Shown: in pieces, positions 7,484-17,095 of the stretch | Layout: the number at the start of each line of letters is the position of its first letter | How positions within the stretch are numbered: position 1 is the first letter of the stretch | Assembly (NCBI RefSeq): GCF_001310635.1 | Contig: NZ_BAXR01000006.1 | Location: forward strand, 171,246-235,245 | DNA: 64,000 bases | Source: Bacillus sp. JCM 19034 | GTDB lineage: Bacteria; Bacillota; Bacilli; Bacillales; Bacillaceae_D | Reading direction: 5' to 3' | Made by a program: the position numbers and the translations under genes | Notes under the pieces: generated by a model | Told to the model about the DNA's origin: nothing | Databases searched by the model: none | The model's input: the letters and a program-made list of their open reading frames with translations, nothing else

Positions 7484-7837
7484 TTATGATTCTTTTTGTA
7501 CTTTTTTTAAGTCATCTTGAACGCTTTTTTCCCATAGAGGTACTTTTGTTTTATATGCTGATCGAGCAACCATGAGAGCTGCTACTGGTGCAGTTAAAAA
7601 CACGAAAATAATCGCCAGTAGAAGCTTCATTATAAATTCCCCTTGTACGAGTAAGAAAAAGAGAAAGGTAGCAATAACTAGTGAGATAACGCCGAGAGTG
7701 GCACTTTTTGTTGCTGCATGTGTACGCCCGTACACATCAGGAAACCGAATAAGACCGATTGAACCAAGCAAGCTTAAAAAGCCCCCAATTAAAATAAAAA
7801 TACTAATGACAATCTCAGTCGCGGTCAAATACAGCAC
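7484..7837 (-). CDS. mrpG: Na+/H+ antiporter subunit MrpG
   Basis: 117-residue last subunit of the Mrp (Mnh) multisubunit cation/proton antiporter in the cytoplasmic membrane. Three hydrophobic helices; the conserved GLIRFPDVYGRTHAATKS block at about 27-45 is the family signature. It starts inside the end of mrpF (7815-7837 overlap), typical of translational coupling in mrp operons. A polar, charged tail (KTKVPLWEKSVQDDLKKV) faces the cytoplasm. Last gene before the terminator at 7419-7467. Confidence 0.94.
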   Translation of the reverse strand: MLYLTATEIVISIFILIGGFLSLLGSIGLIRFPDVYGRTHAATKSATLGVISLVIATFLFFLLVQGEFIMKLLLAIIFVFLTAPVAALMVARSAYKTKVPLWEKSVQDDLKKVQKES

Positions 7838-8090
7838 CCCTCTCTAAAAATTTTGATAATGCTATCGTTCCTATAAACGACAAAATACTAATAACTAGAA
7901 TGACTTCAGAATAAGCGATCGTCTCTTGTAAAATCATTAGCACAGCGATGAAACCAATTAAATTGATTCCAAATGCATCTAACGCAACAATGCGATCGGG
8001 CATTGTTGGTCCAATAACTGTGCGAACAAAACAAACGAGTAACGAGGTAGACATAACGACGAGTACGAACATTAGAATGTATTCAAACAT
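7815..8090 (-). CDS. mrpF: Na+/H+ antiporter subunit MrpF
   Basis: 91-residue membrane subunit of the Mrp complex with three predicted helices. Family block GPTMPDRIVALDAFGINL at about 27-44. ATG overlaps the mrpE stop (shared base at 8090), and its own end overlaps mrpG. In B. subtilis MrpF is also linked to bile-salt efflux; in alkaliphiles the whole complex is needed for pH homeostasis and sodium resistance. Confidence 0.94.
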   Translation of the reverse strand: MFEYILMFVLVVMSTSLLVCFVRTVIGPTMPDRIVALDAFGINLIGFIAVLMILQETIAYSEVILVISILSFIGTIALSKFLERGAVFDRD

Positions 8091-8566
8091 TATTTCGTCA
8101 CCTCCATAATAGCTCGTTCAAATGTATCATGAATTTGTTTAATCATCGCATCTTTATCAGGGACATGAATCGAATGAATATATATCGTTTGGCTGTCAGA
8201 AGAGAAGTCCATCGAAAGTGTCCCGGGAGTTAGTGAAATTAACGACGCTAAAAGAGTAATTTCAAATTCCGATTTTAACTTCGTTGGAACAGCAACTATA
8301 CCTGGTTGTATGTTCATCTTCGGACTTAGTAAAATTTTTATTACATCGATATTCGCTAATATTAACTCTTTTGTAAATAAGAGTATTAGTTTAAAGATCG
8401 CCCAAACTCTGCGAAAGTAAAAATCAAAGCGGAGAAAACGACGTAACACGAAAAGGACTACGATCCCAATGACATATCCAACTAGAAAATCGACACCTGT
8501 GTAACTGTTCTGTAATAGCACCCATACGAGAGCGATGACAATATTAATTAAAATTTGAAAAGCCAT
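8090..8566 (-). CDS. mrpE: Na+/H+ antiporter subunit MrpE
   Basis: 158-residue membrane subunit. N-terminal helices (about 1-45) then a soluble part with the family block TLLASLISLTPGTLSMDFSSD near 107-127. Needed for assembly of the full Mrp complex. It begins five bases after the mrpD stop and shares its last base with mrpF. AAGGAG ribosome site lies in the mrpD tail. Confidence 0.94.
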   Translation of the reverse strand: MAFQILINIVIALVWVLLQNSYTGVDFLVGYVIGIVVLFVLRRFLRFDFYFRRVWAIFKLILLFTKELILANIDVIKILLSPKMNIQPGIVAVPTKLKSEFEITLLASLISLTPGTLSMDFSSDSQTIYIHSIHVPDKDAMIKQIHDTFERAIMEVTK

Positions 8567-8571
8567 GGCAA

Positions 8572-10051
8572 CTACTCCTTTAGCACAGATTCGATATAGA
8601 TTGATGGATCTAAGATTTGTTCAGCTACTTGCAATGAATATTGGAAAACAGGTTCAGCAGCAAAACCTAATATGATCGTTAAAGCTACCAGTGGAACAAT
8701 CGGTAAAAGTAGCTTTCCTACTCGATACTGTGCCTGTTCCTTCGTATGCTTTTGTTCACCCCAAAAAGCATACATGAAAATTTTAATCATCGAGAAAAGC
8801 GTTAAAAGACCAACGGCTAAAGCTACGCCGGAAATAACATATCCACCTTCTTGAAAGCCAGCTAGTATAATAGGGAACTTACTAAAAAATCCACTTAATG
8901 GAGGTATTCCAGCTAGTGAGATGGCACATATAAAGAACATCCAACCTAAGTAAGGGTGTGTTTTTAAAAGTCCGCCCATTTTCTTTAAATCGGTTGTGCC
9001 TGTAACCTTCTGGGCCGCTCCAGCAAAAAGGAACAGGCTGATTTAACGATTATATGGTGAGCAATATAATAAATCGCCCCTGCAATCGCTAGCTGTGTGT
9101 AAATACCTAGTCCCATCACCATATATCCGACCTGACTAATAATGTGGTAAGACAAAATACGTTTAAAGTCAAATTGTGATACGGCACCTAAAACTCCAAA
9201 TATCATCGTAAGACCTGCTAAGGTTACAATAATGTAATGTGTAAAGCTTGGGTCATGAGTGAAGATGAGCGTAAACATTCGAATGATTGCATAGATTCCT
9301 ACTTTTGTTAATAAACCTCCGAACAATGCAGCAATCGCTGCTGGAGTCCATAATATGAACGTGGTAGCCAGAAATATAAAGGGAAAAGAGCACCCTTCAT
9401 GCCAAAAACAAGTAAAAACAATATAGCTATAACATTCAATACACCTGTTTGTTCTAGGAGTGCAACACGTTCAGCAAGCTGAGCCATATTTAATGTTCCT
9501 GTTACAGCATAGAGATAGGCTATGCTAATAATAAATAAAACTGATGCAAAAACATTAATAATGACATATTTTAACGACTCACGAAGCTGGTATTTTGTTC
9601 CTCCATGAACAATAAGGATATAGGATGCAATCAGCATTACTTCAAAAAATACAAACAGATTAAATAAATCCCCTGTTAAAAAAGAACCATTAACCCCAGC
9701 GAGAAGGAAAAAGTAAAATGGGTAAAAATAAAACTTTTCCCGTTCTGGAGAAATCGTTTGAAAGGCAAAAAACAAACAGACAAAACCGACTATACTTGCA
9801 AGGACAACCATCATCGTTGCAAACATATCCGCAACAAAAACGATCCCAAACGGAGCTTTCCAGTTTCCAAATTCAAGTGTTGTTATGCCATTTTGAAACA
9901 CATCTATTGCTAGGTAAATTGCTAAGGCTAACATCCCAGTCATTGTGATAGCACTTATGACTCGTTGGATTGTATGTTGTTTTGAAAATAAAATTAAAAC
10001 AGTCCCAATAATAAACGGTATTAATACAGGTAATAAAATTAAATTACTCAT
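8572..10051 (-). CDS. mrpD: Na+/H+ antiporter subunit MrpD (two frameshifts)
   Basis: About 493 residues once two single-base gaps are restored; homologous to NuoM/NuoN proton-pumping subunits of complex I, with about 14 helices. The first frame (10051-9308) carries the [12 protein letters not shown] helix with its key Glu and ends wrongly after FWLPRSYYG; adding one base at the CC run (9344-9346 on the plus strand) gives [20 protein letters not shown]. The second frame (9326-8985) breaks at KSAC; adding one base at the CC run near 9036 gives [16 protein letters not shown]. The third frame runs to 8572 ([17 protein letters not shown]). A functional gene is expected; the breaks look like homopolymer errors. 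Confidence 0.92.
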
Positions 10052-10382
10052 CAGCAGATCCCCTCAATTGGTCTAAATCATCCGTCTTATGTTCCTTGTA
10101 CGTACGATATGCCAGTACTAGTAAGAAGGACGTGACCCCAAAACTAATGACAATGGCTGTTAATATAAGTGCCTGTGGTAGCGGATCGGCGTAAGCTTCC
10201 GATCCAAGGCTTAAAAGTGGTGGTGTTCCACGTTGTAAACCAGCCATCGTTAATAACAGTAAGTGAGCGCCGTGTGAAAGAAGAATTAAACCAATTATGA
10301 CACGTAACATACTTTTTGTTAGTATCATATACGTTCCCACTGTAAAGAGGACACCTACAGTGATGGACATTAATATTTCCAT
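10044..10382 (-). CDS. mrpC: Na+/H+ antiporter subunit MrpC
   Basis: 112-residue subunit homologous to NuoK of complex I, three membrane helices. Family blocks: [20 protein letters not shown] at 17-36 and [14 protein letters not shown] at 66-79, which has the conserved acidic start of the third helix. Overlaps both mrpB (shared base 10382) and mrpD (8 bases). The protein should carry part of the proton path. Confidence 0.94.
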   Translation of the reverse strand: MEILMSITVGVLFTVGTYMILTKSMLRVIIGLILLSHGAHLLLLTMAGLQRGTPPLLSLGSEAYADPLPQALILTAIVISFGVTSFLLVLAYRTYKEHKTDDLDQLRGSADE

Positions 10383-10822
10383 TACTTATCATCCTCCGCA
10401 ATCGTTAAAATAATCGTTAATGCAACACCTACGACAACTAAATATACACCTAAATCAAACGGGAGAGCTGTTGTAAGCTCGGTTTCCCCTAAAATAGGGA
10501 GTTGATAGTATTCAAAAAATTGAGTGAGGAACGGGTAGCCAAAAAGCATACTAGAAACCCCTGTTCCTATTGCGATTAATAAGCCAATTGCAATCATTGA
10601 TGCAAAGTTGATCGGCAGTGCTTTTTTGATCGTTTTCATATCGAATCCAAGGTACATTAACAGAAAAGCACTGGCAGTCATTAATCCTCCAATAAAGCCT
10701 CCGCCAGGGTTGTTATGACCGGCGAAGAATAAGTATACGGAGAAGGAAAGGATGATAAAAGTTACAAACCGTGTGATCGAATGGAGCATCACGTCATTTG
10801 TTTTTATTTGGTTTTGCTTCAT
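10382..10822 (-). CDS. mrpB: Na+/H+ antiporter subunit MrpB
   Basis: 146-residue membrane subunit with four helices. Signature FFAGHNNPGGGFIGGLMTASAF at about 28-49 (GHxxPGGGFxGG). The ATG overlaps the mrpA TGA in an ATGA arrangement at 10819-10822, so translation is coupled. Related to the C-terminal domain of MrpA of some species and to complex I-like hydrogenase subunits. Confidence 0.94.
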   Translation of the reverse strand: MKQNQIKTNDVMLHSITRFVTFIILSFSVYLFFAGHNNPGGGFIGGLMTASAFLLMYLGFDMKTIKKALPINFASMIAIGLLIAIGTGVSSMLFGYPFLTQFFEYYQLPILGETELTTALPFDLGVYLVVVGVALTIILTIAEDDK

Positions 10823-13235
10823 ACATCTTCCCTCCCTGTTAGACGAAGCTTAACAAGTGCAATAACCCCTAAAGCAGCAATACCTAGAACGAGAACTTCT
10901 AGTAATGTATCTAGACCACGGAAATCAACAAGAATAACATTTACCATGTTGTAACCACCGGCAAGCTCTTTTGAATTTTCAATAAAGTACTCAGAAATAG
11001 ACGGTAAATTCGCTTCAGTCCCTAGAGCAAATGAACTGAATGCAATCGCTGTGACAAGTCCACCTACTCCTAACGCTATAATAAGGTTAACAATGTTAAA
11101 GCGTGGTGTGAATTTTTCTTTTCTAAGTTCAGGTAAGTGATAGAATGCAAGCATAAACAGAACGACCGTTACGGTTTCTACTAATAGCTGCGTTAACGCT
11201 AAATCTGGTGCACGGAATACGACAAACAATAGGGCCAATAAGAAACCGAGTACACCGACAACAATGACGATCGTCATACGATGATGAATAAAAGGTATCG
11301 TAATCGTTGCTACGATAAATAAAAACGCTAAGATCCACATGAACGGGTCAATACTTGAAAGATTCGTTGTTTCAATCGTAAAGGCATTATATTTAAACAT
11401 CGTGTAACTACTTAATAGAACAATAAATACTGACATATAAGCGAAATAGTCACGAAGTAACCCCCGTCATTTGAATTCTCGTAATGAATTGAGAGCCACT
11501 GATTGCACCACTTACTCCATTATCATAAAACCAATTAAGTGGATCACGCTCACGCATATAAATGTTCAATTTAGACCACTTTTTCATGAGCAAGTAAATG
11601 ACTGTCCCAAAAATAATGACTCCAAATGTCATTAATAACTCTGTATTAAAGCCATGCCAGTGGTAAATATCAACGTGAAACACTTCTCCGTCCGGTAATA
11701 AGGACGGCAATATAGCAGCTACTGCTGGTTGGATTAACGTATAAGCTAAAAATATTCGGGAAAAACCCAAAAATAACGACTAAAGAAGCTAACACAATTG
11801 GGCTAATAAGCATACCGATTGGAGCTTCATGCACATGTTTCACTTCTAACTTTTCAGGCTGAAACTTACCTGTAAATGTTTTAAATAACATAATCATACA
11901 GTAGACGAAGGTGAAAATGCTTGCCACCCAGGCCAAAATTGGGAAAAGTAGTCCCAATGTTTCCATATTAAAAATTGTTAATTCAGATGCACGTAGTACA
12001 CCAGTGAAGAACATTTCCTTACTTAAGAAGCCATTAAATGGTGGTAATCCGGCCATTGATGCTACTCCAACTAATGAAATAGTAAAAGTAACTGGCATTA
12101 TGGTCATTAACCCACCAAGTTTGCGAATATCACGTGTTCCAGTTTCATGATCAATAATTCCTACTGCCATAAATAAACTACCTTTAAATGTTGCATGATT
12201 AATGAGGTGGAATATAGCAGCTAAGATGGCCATAGTGAAATAATCTTCACCCATGCCAAAATACATCGATGCTGAACCGAGTCCTAGCAAGCACATGATT
12301 AAACCTAGTTGACTTATTGTAGAGAAAGCTAAAATGGCTTTCAGATCTTTTTGGCGAACGGCAGATAATGATCCCCAGAATAATGTGATTATCCCAAAGC
12401 CAGATAAAATCCAGAACCATTCAGGTACCCCGCCAAATACAGGTGTTAAACGTGCTACTAAATAAATACCTGCTTTAACCATCGTCGCTGAGTGCAAGTA
12501 TGCACTAACTGGAGTAGGTGCCTCCATTGCATCAGGAAGCCAAATATGAAACGGAAATTGTGCTGATTTGGTGAATGCCCCTAATAATATTAGGATCATC
12601 GCAGGTATAAATAATGTGCTCCCTGTCAAAAGGTCAACATTTGCAATTAGTTCACGAATACTAAAAGTACCTGCCATCACATAAACGAGGCAAAATCCAC
12701 CTAGCATGGAGAGTCCACCCATCACCGTAATGAGCATTGACTTTTGTGCACCGTACGTTGATTTTTCTCGGTGGAACCAATAGCTAATTAATAAAGCTGA
12801 AGCTAAACTTGTTATTTCCCAAAAAACGTATAGAACAATTAAATTATCGGATAAAACAACCCCAAGCATTGCTCCCATAAACAATAATAGGTAAACATAA
12901 AAGTTGTTAAGCTTCTCTGTCTTTTTCGAAAGGTAATAGATGGAGTAAAGCACAACTAAAGCACCTATACCGGTGATTAGTAATAGGAACAATAAACTTA
13001 AACCATCTACATAAACCGTAAAGTTGATTCCAAGTGAAGGAACCCACGGAACCACTTCTTGTACTACTCCACCATTTGAAGTGATCGGTAAGTAGTTAAT
13101 AAAATAGATAAAAAGTGCAACTGGTAAGGCTAAGACGAACCAGCCTGTATGTATCGGTCTTAAATATTTATACAAAAACGGTATTAAAATGGCTAACAAA
13201 AAAGGGGAGATTGTAGCCCAATGTAAAAGCGTCAA
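10819..13235 (-). CDS. mrpA: Na+/H+ antiporter subunit MrpA (two frameshifts)
   Basis: About 805 residues after repair; homologous to NuoL of complex I and the largest Mrp subunit. First frame 13235-11670 covers the NuoL-like domain: FVFWEITSLASALLISYWFH with its conserved Glu, ILLGAFTKSAQFPFHIWLPDAMEAPTPVSAYLHSA, and SMAGLPPFNGFLSKE. A one-base gap in the A/T run at 11748-11752 breaks it after FFPNIF; the next frame begins LAYTLIQPAV. A run of five G (11461-11465, C on the plus strand) appears one base too long and breaks it again; the last frame 11436-10819 holds the C-terminal region (ALTQLLVETVTVVLFMLAFYHL, VNVILVDFRGLDTLLEVLVLGIA). First gene of the operon, preceded by AAAGGAGG. Confidence 0.93.
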
Positions 13236-13577
13236 CAGATATACCTCCTTTTATATTATGTAGTGATAATTAAGCTACGTTAAGTTCTGCTCCTTTCTTT
13301 ACCTCTTAAGACAGCTTTATTCTCAGACTAATTGAAATTATAACCTATTACGAAAACTGATGCATCTGATGTACATGTTAGGATGTGTGTTTTTTATGAA
13401 ACTTATAAATATGTAGATAATAAGAAAAAATAAAATAAAAATTTTTTGGGAGAATTCTAAAGCGCTTACAATTAAACAGAACTTTTTTTAATTTGGAAAA
13501 TGATGTATAGAAATCGTTATTCTAAGCAACTCTAATAGAAACTGATAAGAAACAAATCCAAACTGGAGTGTAACATT
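13236..13577. other. divergent region between mrpA and a small orphan gene
   Basis: 342 bases, no gene. Must hold the mrp promoter on the minus strand and the promoter of 13578 on the plus strand. A weak cre-like sequence (AAAGCGCTTACA at 13459-13470) is visible but lacks two consensus bases. Confidence 0.4.
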
Positions 13578-13787
13578 ATGAGCAAAAGACAGAAATGTTT
13601 GGCTGCTGTTAGTATATTTTTAGTATTGTTTTCTGGGGGCTGGTACGCTCATGAATATAATGAACGTCAAATTCATTTAAAAGGTCTTGATAATTATCAA
13701 ATCCAACAGTTAGATGACGGCGTTGATCGGATGGGGCCATTTAAACCTCGTGAATATATTCGCATCGGTCCGAGAGAGAGGCGCTAA
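13578..13787 (+). CDS. small membrane-anchored or secreted hypothetical protein
   Basis: 69-residue product. Residues 2-5 are basic (SKRQK), 6-21 hydrophobic (signal anchor or uncleaved signal), the rest is polar with an RIGPRERR tail. CTGGAGTG lies 9 bases before ATG and a good terminator follows at 13899-13926, so a real small gene is likely. I do not recognise a family. Divergent from mrpA, convergent with sda. Confidence 0.6.
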   Translation: MSKRQKCLAAVSIFLVLFSGGWYAHEYNERQIHLKGLDNYQIQQLDDGVDRMGPFKPREYIRIGPRERR

Positions 13788-13898
13788 TATTAATTGAAAC
13801 ATGTAGTAATTATTGTGGAGTCTAACTTGCATAGAATATTACGTGGCTCAATCATATGTGAAGGTCGTGCCTAGTGTTAGGCAGGAGTCTTTTTAGAC

Positions 13899-13926
13899 AA
13901 GGGATGGCAATCGTCATCCCTTTTTT
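13899..13926 (+). terminator. terminator of the small orphan gene
   Basis: AAGGGATG / CATCCCTT stem, 8-base loop, then TTTTTT. Confidence 0.85.
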
Positions 13927-13969
13927 CTAGTCAGAATACAAATATCTAATAATTGTATATTTAAAAATA

Positions 13970-14010
13970 AAAAAGGTTGTCCAAGATCAGAAGCTTGGAC
14001 AACCTTTTTT
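13970..14010. terminator. bidirectional terminator downstream of sda
   Basis: AAAAAGGTTGTCCAAG / CTTGGACAACCTTTTT around an 8-base loop; A tract on one side and T tract on the other allow use from both strands. Confidence 0.85.
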
Positions 14011-14027
14011 AGGCAGAAATTTTGCAA

Positions 14028-14168
14028 TTAGGATGTTAGTTTTATTTTATCATTAAGTGAACGACGATTTAACTCAAGACGAATTAATTCAATAAAGTCG
14101 CGGCTTAAGTTTAATTTAATAGCCTTATAGTACGTCTCAATTAATAGCTCATCTGAAAGGTTCTTCAT
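14028..14168 (-). CDS. sda: sporulation checkpoint inhibitor Sda
   Basis: 46-residue antikinase. The frame [16 protein letters not shown] / [20 protein letters not shown] / [10 protein letters not shown] matches B. subtilis Sda over its whole length (helical hairpin with the conserved LSDELL, NLxRDFIELI and RRS parts). Sda binds the KinA histidine kinase and stops Spo0A phosphorylation when replication is unfinished. Start at 14168 has AGGAG five bases upstream. Two things support the assignment: length identical to the family and a cluster of DnaA boxes upstream (14332-14430), as in B. subtilis where DnaA activates sda. Its own terminator is at 13970-14010. The leader hairpin at 14176-14200 overlaps the ribosome site. 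Confidence 0.93.
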   Translation of the reverse strand: MKNLSDELLIETYYKAIKLNLSRDFIELIRLELNRRSLNDKIKLTS

Positions 14169-14175
14169 GACTACT

Positions 14176-14200
14176 CCTGTCTAAGTTTAAGGTAGACAGG
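14176..14200 (-). promoter_or_regulatory. hairpin in the sda leader overlapping the ribosome site
   Basis: On the sda strand CCTGTCTA (14200-14193) pairs perfectly with TAGACAGG (14183-14176), 9-base loop. The 3' arm covers most of the AGGAG (14178-14174) used by the sda start. A second, stronger AGGAGGTGA (14210-14202) sits just before the hairpin, with no canonical start at the right distance. Possible translational control; inference only. Confidence 0.55.
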
Positions 14201-14331
14201 TTCACCTCCTTTTATAATATATTTATTTAGGAAATATTTAAGGAATATTTATTAATTATTGGGAATAAATTAGTATATTTATTAATTAATTCAATCCTAA
14301 CATGTTCCTAAAATTAGAACAACCGTTCTGT

Positions 14332-14430
14332 TTATCCACAATAAAAGGTGTATAAGTTGTTAATATCCTGTTTATCGGTTGTTTAAACCTGTATGTTTAA
14401 TGGTTTTATATGTGTATAAAGATATCCACA
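14332..14430. promoter_or_regulatory. DnaA-box cluster upstream of sda
   Basis: TTATCCACA at 14332-14340 (perfect); TTATACACA on the minus strand at 14411-14419 (perfect to TTATNCACA); TTATACACC on the minus strand at 14347-14355 (one mismatch); ATATCCACA at 14422-14430 (one mismatch). Lies 160-260 bases upstream of sda and in front of yqeG. In B. subtilis DnaA directly activates sda. Confidence 0.8.
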
Positions 14431-14616
14431 ATGTAGGTTGATACGCACTTTTGTCGAAAACTTTTTTCATTTTTTTTGATTCATGAGGAATTTTGTCAAT
14501 ATTAGTTGAGTATTTACTCGTGAGAATGGACTAGTTATATTGAAATTAAGCAAAAAAACAGGTATAGTTAAAGTTTGGTAAAGACATTTGGAAATAAATT
14601 AAAGAGGTGTGGCGTT

Positions 14617-15131
14617 TTGTTTAAACAGCTGTTACCAAATCAATATGAAAAGAGTATATATAATATTGATTTTAACCAATTAAAGGCTAGAGGTATTAAA
14701 GGTGTTATTACCGACTTAGACAATACATTAGTAGAGTGGGATCGTCCGCTCGCAACTCCTGAAGTACAAAAGTGGTTTAAAGATTTAAAAGATATGGGCA
14801 TGAAGGTAACAATCGTTTCGAATAATAATCTTAAGCGAGTTAAAGCATTTGCTGATCCTGAGGACGCGGTTTTTATTCATAGTGCACAAAAGCCGAGAAA
14901 ACGCTCATTTTTCAAGCGTGTGAACAGATGGGCTTGAAAAAAAGTGAAGTAGTTGTGATAGGAGATCAAATGTTTACAGACGTATTAGGTGGAAATCGTG
15001 CTGGGCTTCATACGATACTTGTTGTTCCGGTTACAAATACGGATGGGATCGCAACTAAAATCAATCGAACAATGGAACGTATTGTTCTTAAATGGATGAA
15101 AAAACGTGGATTAATCCAATGGGAGGACTAA
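14617..15131 (+). CDS. yqeG: YqeG family HAD phosphatase (frameshifted)
   Basis: About 171 residues after repair. HAD-superfamily hydrolase, YqeG subgroup; motif I is DLDNTLVEWD and motif II VTIVSNNN, while GDQMFTDVLGGNRAG is motif IV. TTG at 14617 is preferred to 14575 because AGAGGTG lies 7 bases before it and B. subtilis YqeG starts at the same place (LFKQLLP). The frame breaks at the T run 14908-14912: one more T gives SFFQACEQMGLKKSEV, joining the frame that ends at 15131. First gene of the yqeG-yqeH-aroE-yqeI-nadD-yqeK-rsfS run; yqeH starts 3 bases after its stop. Physiological substrate unknown; relatives include mitochondrial PTPMT-like phosphatases of the Gep4 type. Confidence 0.9.
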
Positions 15132-15134
15132 GGG

Positions 15135-16244
15135 ATGGAAGAGAGAACGATCACGTGTGCCGGCTGCGGAATTGAAATACAAACAAGAGATAAGAATCGA
15201 CTAGGCTATACCCCTCCTTCTGCCTTAGAAAAAGATATTATCACTTGCCAACGTTGCTTTCGATTAAAGCACTATAATGAAGTTCAAGATATCTCGTTAA
15301 CAGATGATGACTTTTTGAAAATTCTACATGGGTTGGGAGAACGAGAGGCTTTAATAGTAAAGATTGTTGACATCTTTGATTTTACTGGAAGTTGGCTTCC
15401 AGGTCTACACCGATTTGTTGGAAAAAATGATGTGATGTTAGTCGGGAACAAAGTGGATTTATTGCCTAAATCGTTGAATCATAACCGCTTAGTAAATTGG
15501 ATGAAGAAGTCTGCAAAAGAGCTAGGTTTACGACCTATTGATGTTCGTTTAATGAGTGCAGAGAAAAGCAAAGGAATCGAAGAAGTAGCAGAAGCAATTG
15601 ATTCTTATCGGAATGGGCGAGATGTCTTTATCGTTGGCTGTACAAATGTAGGAAAATCGACCTTTATTAATCAATTAATTCAAGCATATGGTGGTGACAC
15701 GGAACAACTAATTACAACATCGCATTTTCCAGGTACAACCCTTGATATGATCGATATCCCATTAGATGACGGGAAAACATTGTATGATACACCAGGGATT
15801 ATTAATCATCATCAAATGGCTCATTATGTTGATAGTGAAGAATTAAAGGTAATAACGCCGAAAAAAGAAATAAAGCCTAAAGTGTTTCAATTAAACGAGG
15901 AACAGACATTGTTCTTTGGCGGTTTATGTAGGTTTGACTTTGTTGAAGGCGAACGTTCTTCGTTTACATGTTACTTATCAAATGAGCTAATGATTCATCG
16001 GACAAAAAGAGAAAAAGCCGAATCTTTGTACGAACAGCATATTGGGGACATGTTAGTGCCTCCTGGGCCAAAATCGAAAGAAACGTTACCTCCTCTAGTT
16101 AAATCGACATTTCTCATCCGTGAGGAGAAAATGGATATTGTCTTTTCAGGGCTCGGTTGGGTAACAGTTCATGGTCAAAATTTACGGATAGAAGCATATG
16201 CACCTAAAGGGGTCGGTGTATCAATCCGTGAATCGATCATTTAA
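15135..16244 (+). CDS. yqeH: ribosome biogenesis GTPase YqeH
   Basis: 369-residue circularly permuted GTPase needed for 30S assembly and replication-linked control in B. subtilis. An N-terminal treble-clef zinc finger is seen (CAGC at about 9-12, CQRC at about 38-41). The G motifs come in permuted order: NKVDLL (G4) near 111, then GCTNVGKSTF (G1) near 173, then DTPG (G3) near 220. The C-terminal RNA-binding domain follows. AGGGATGG overlaps the start region. Tightly packed after yqeG and 8-14 bases before aroE. Confidence 0.96.
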   Translation: MEERTITCAGCGIEIQTRDKNRLGYTPPSALEKDIITCQRCFRLKHYNEVQDISLTDDDFLKILHGLGEREALIVKIVDIFDFTGSWLPGLHRFVGKNDVMLVGNKVDLLPKSLNHNRLVNWMKKSAKELGLRPIDVRLMSAEKSKGIEEVAEAIDSYRNGRDVFIVGCTNVGKSTFINQLIQAYGGDTEQLITTSHFPGTTLDMIDIPLDDGKTLYDTPGIINHHQMAHYVDSEELKVITPKKEIKPKVFQLNEEQTLFFGGLCRFDFVEGERSSFTCYLSNELMIHRTKREKAESLYEQHIGDMLVPPGPKSKETLPPLVKSTFLIREEKMDIVFSGLGWVTVHGQNLRIEAYAPKGVGVSIRESII

Positions 16245-16258
16245 AGGGGGAGTTGAAA

Positions 16259-17095
16259 GTGAAAGCTGTATTTGGATTGTTAGGTCATCCCGTTTCGCAT
16301 TCGATGTCTCCACTCATTCATAATGATGCGTTTCAATCGTTAGAGATTGAAGCGGAATATCATGTGTTTGATGTTGCACCTCAAGTTGTGAAGCAAGCAA
16401 TTGATGGGATACGTGCACTTGGGATTGCTGGATGTAACGTAACCGTTCCACATAAAGTGGCAGTGATGGATTATTTGGATGAAATTGATAATGAAGCCCG
16501 ACTGATCGGAGCGGTTAATACGATAGTAAATGATAACGGTCGTTTGATTGGATATAATACGGATGGACGAGGCTATGTTGAATCATTGCTTGGTTGCCAA
16601 CAAATGCTTCAAAATAAGCGTGTTCTTGTAATTGGTGCCGGAGGGGCTGCTCGTGGGATTGTAACTTCACTGTTAAATGAAGGAATTGCAGCTCTTGCCA
16701 TAACGAACCGAACATTATCAAAAGCCGAGCCTTTTAAGCAGTTAGCTGACCTTTTTAAGACGGAAATTGTCTTATTGACAAAAGAGGAAGCAACTAGACG
16801 GTTAGTGGAATTTGATATTATTATTAACACAACCTCTGTTGGAATGAGTCCAAATATAGAAGAGTCTCCGCTTTTATTAGAAACTGTAAAAGAGCATGCT
16901 ATTGTAAGTGATTTAATTTATAATCCAATTGAAACAACCTTTTTAAAAATAGCGAAAAATAAAGGGATACAAACGCTTAATGGAGTAGGAATGTTTGTTA
17001 ATCAGGCGGCGTTATCTTTTGAATATTGGACAGGACAAAAGCCTAATCGTAAAAGAATGGAACAACTTGTTTTACAACAGCTAGGAGGAAAATAA
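16259..17095 (+). CDS. aroE: shikimate dehydrogenase (NADP+)
   Basis: 278 residues; reduces 3-dehydroshikimate to shikimate in aromatic amino acid synthesis. Substrate loop GHPVSHSMSPLIHN near 9-22, NVTVPHK (catalytic Lys) near 60-66, dinucleotide motif GAGGAARG near 130, and NGVGMFVNQAALSF near the end. GTG at 16259 is chosen: AAGGGGG ends 9 bases upstream. The in-frame TTG at 16253 is too close to that site. Its TAA overlaps the yqeI ATG (TAATG). Sits in the ribosome-assembly gene run as in B. subtilis. Confidence 0.95.
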   Translation: MKAVFGLLGHPVSHSMSPLIHNDAFQSLEIEAEYHVFDVAPQVVKQAIDGIRALGIAGCNVTVPHKVAVMDYLDEIDNEARLIGAVNTIVNDNGRLIGYNTDGRGYVESLLGCQQMLQNKRVLVIGAGGAARGIVTSLLNEGIAALAITNRTLSKAEPFKQLADLFKTEIVLLTKEEATRRLVEFDIIINTTSVGMSPNIEESPLLLETVKEHAIVSDLIYNPIETTFLKIAKNKGIQTLNGVGMFVNQAALSFEYWTGQKPNRKRMEQLVLQQLGGK

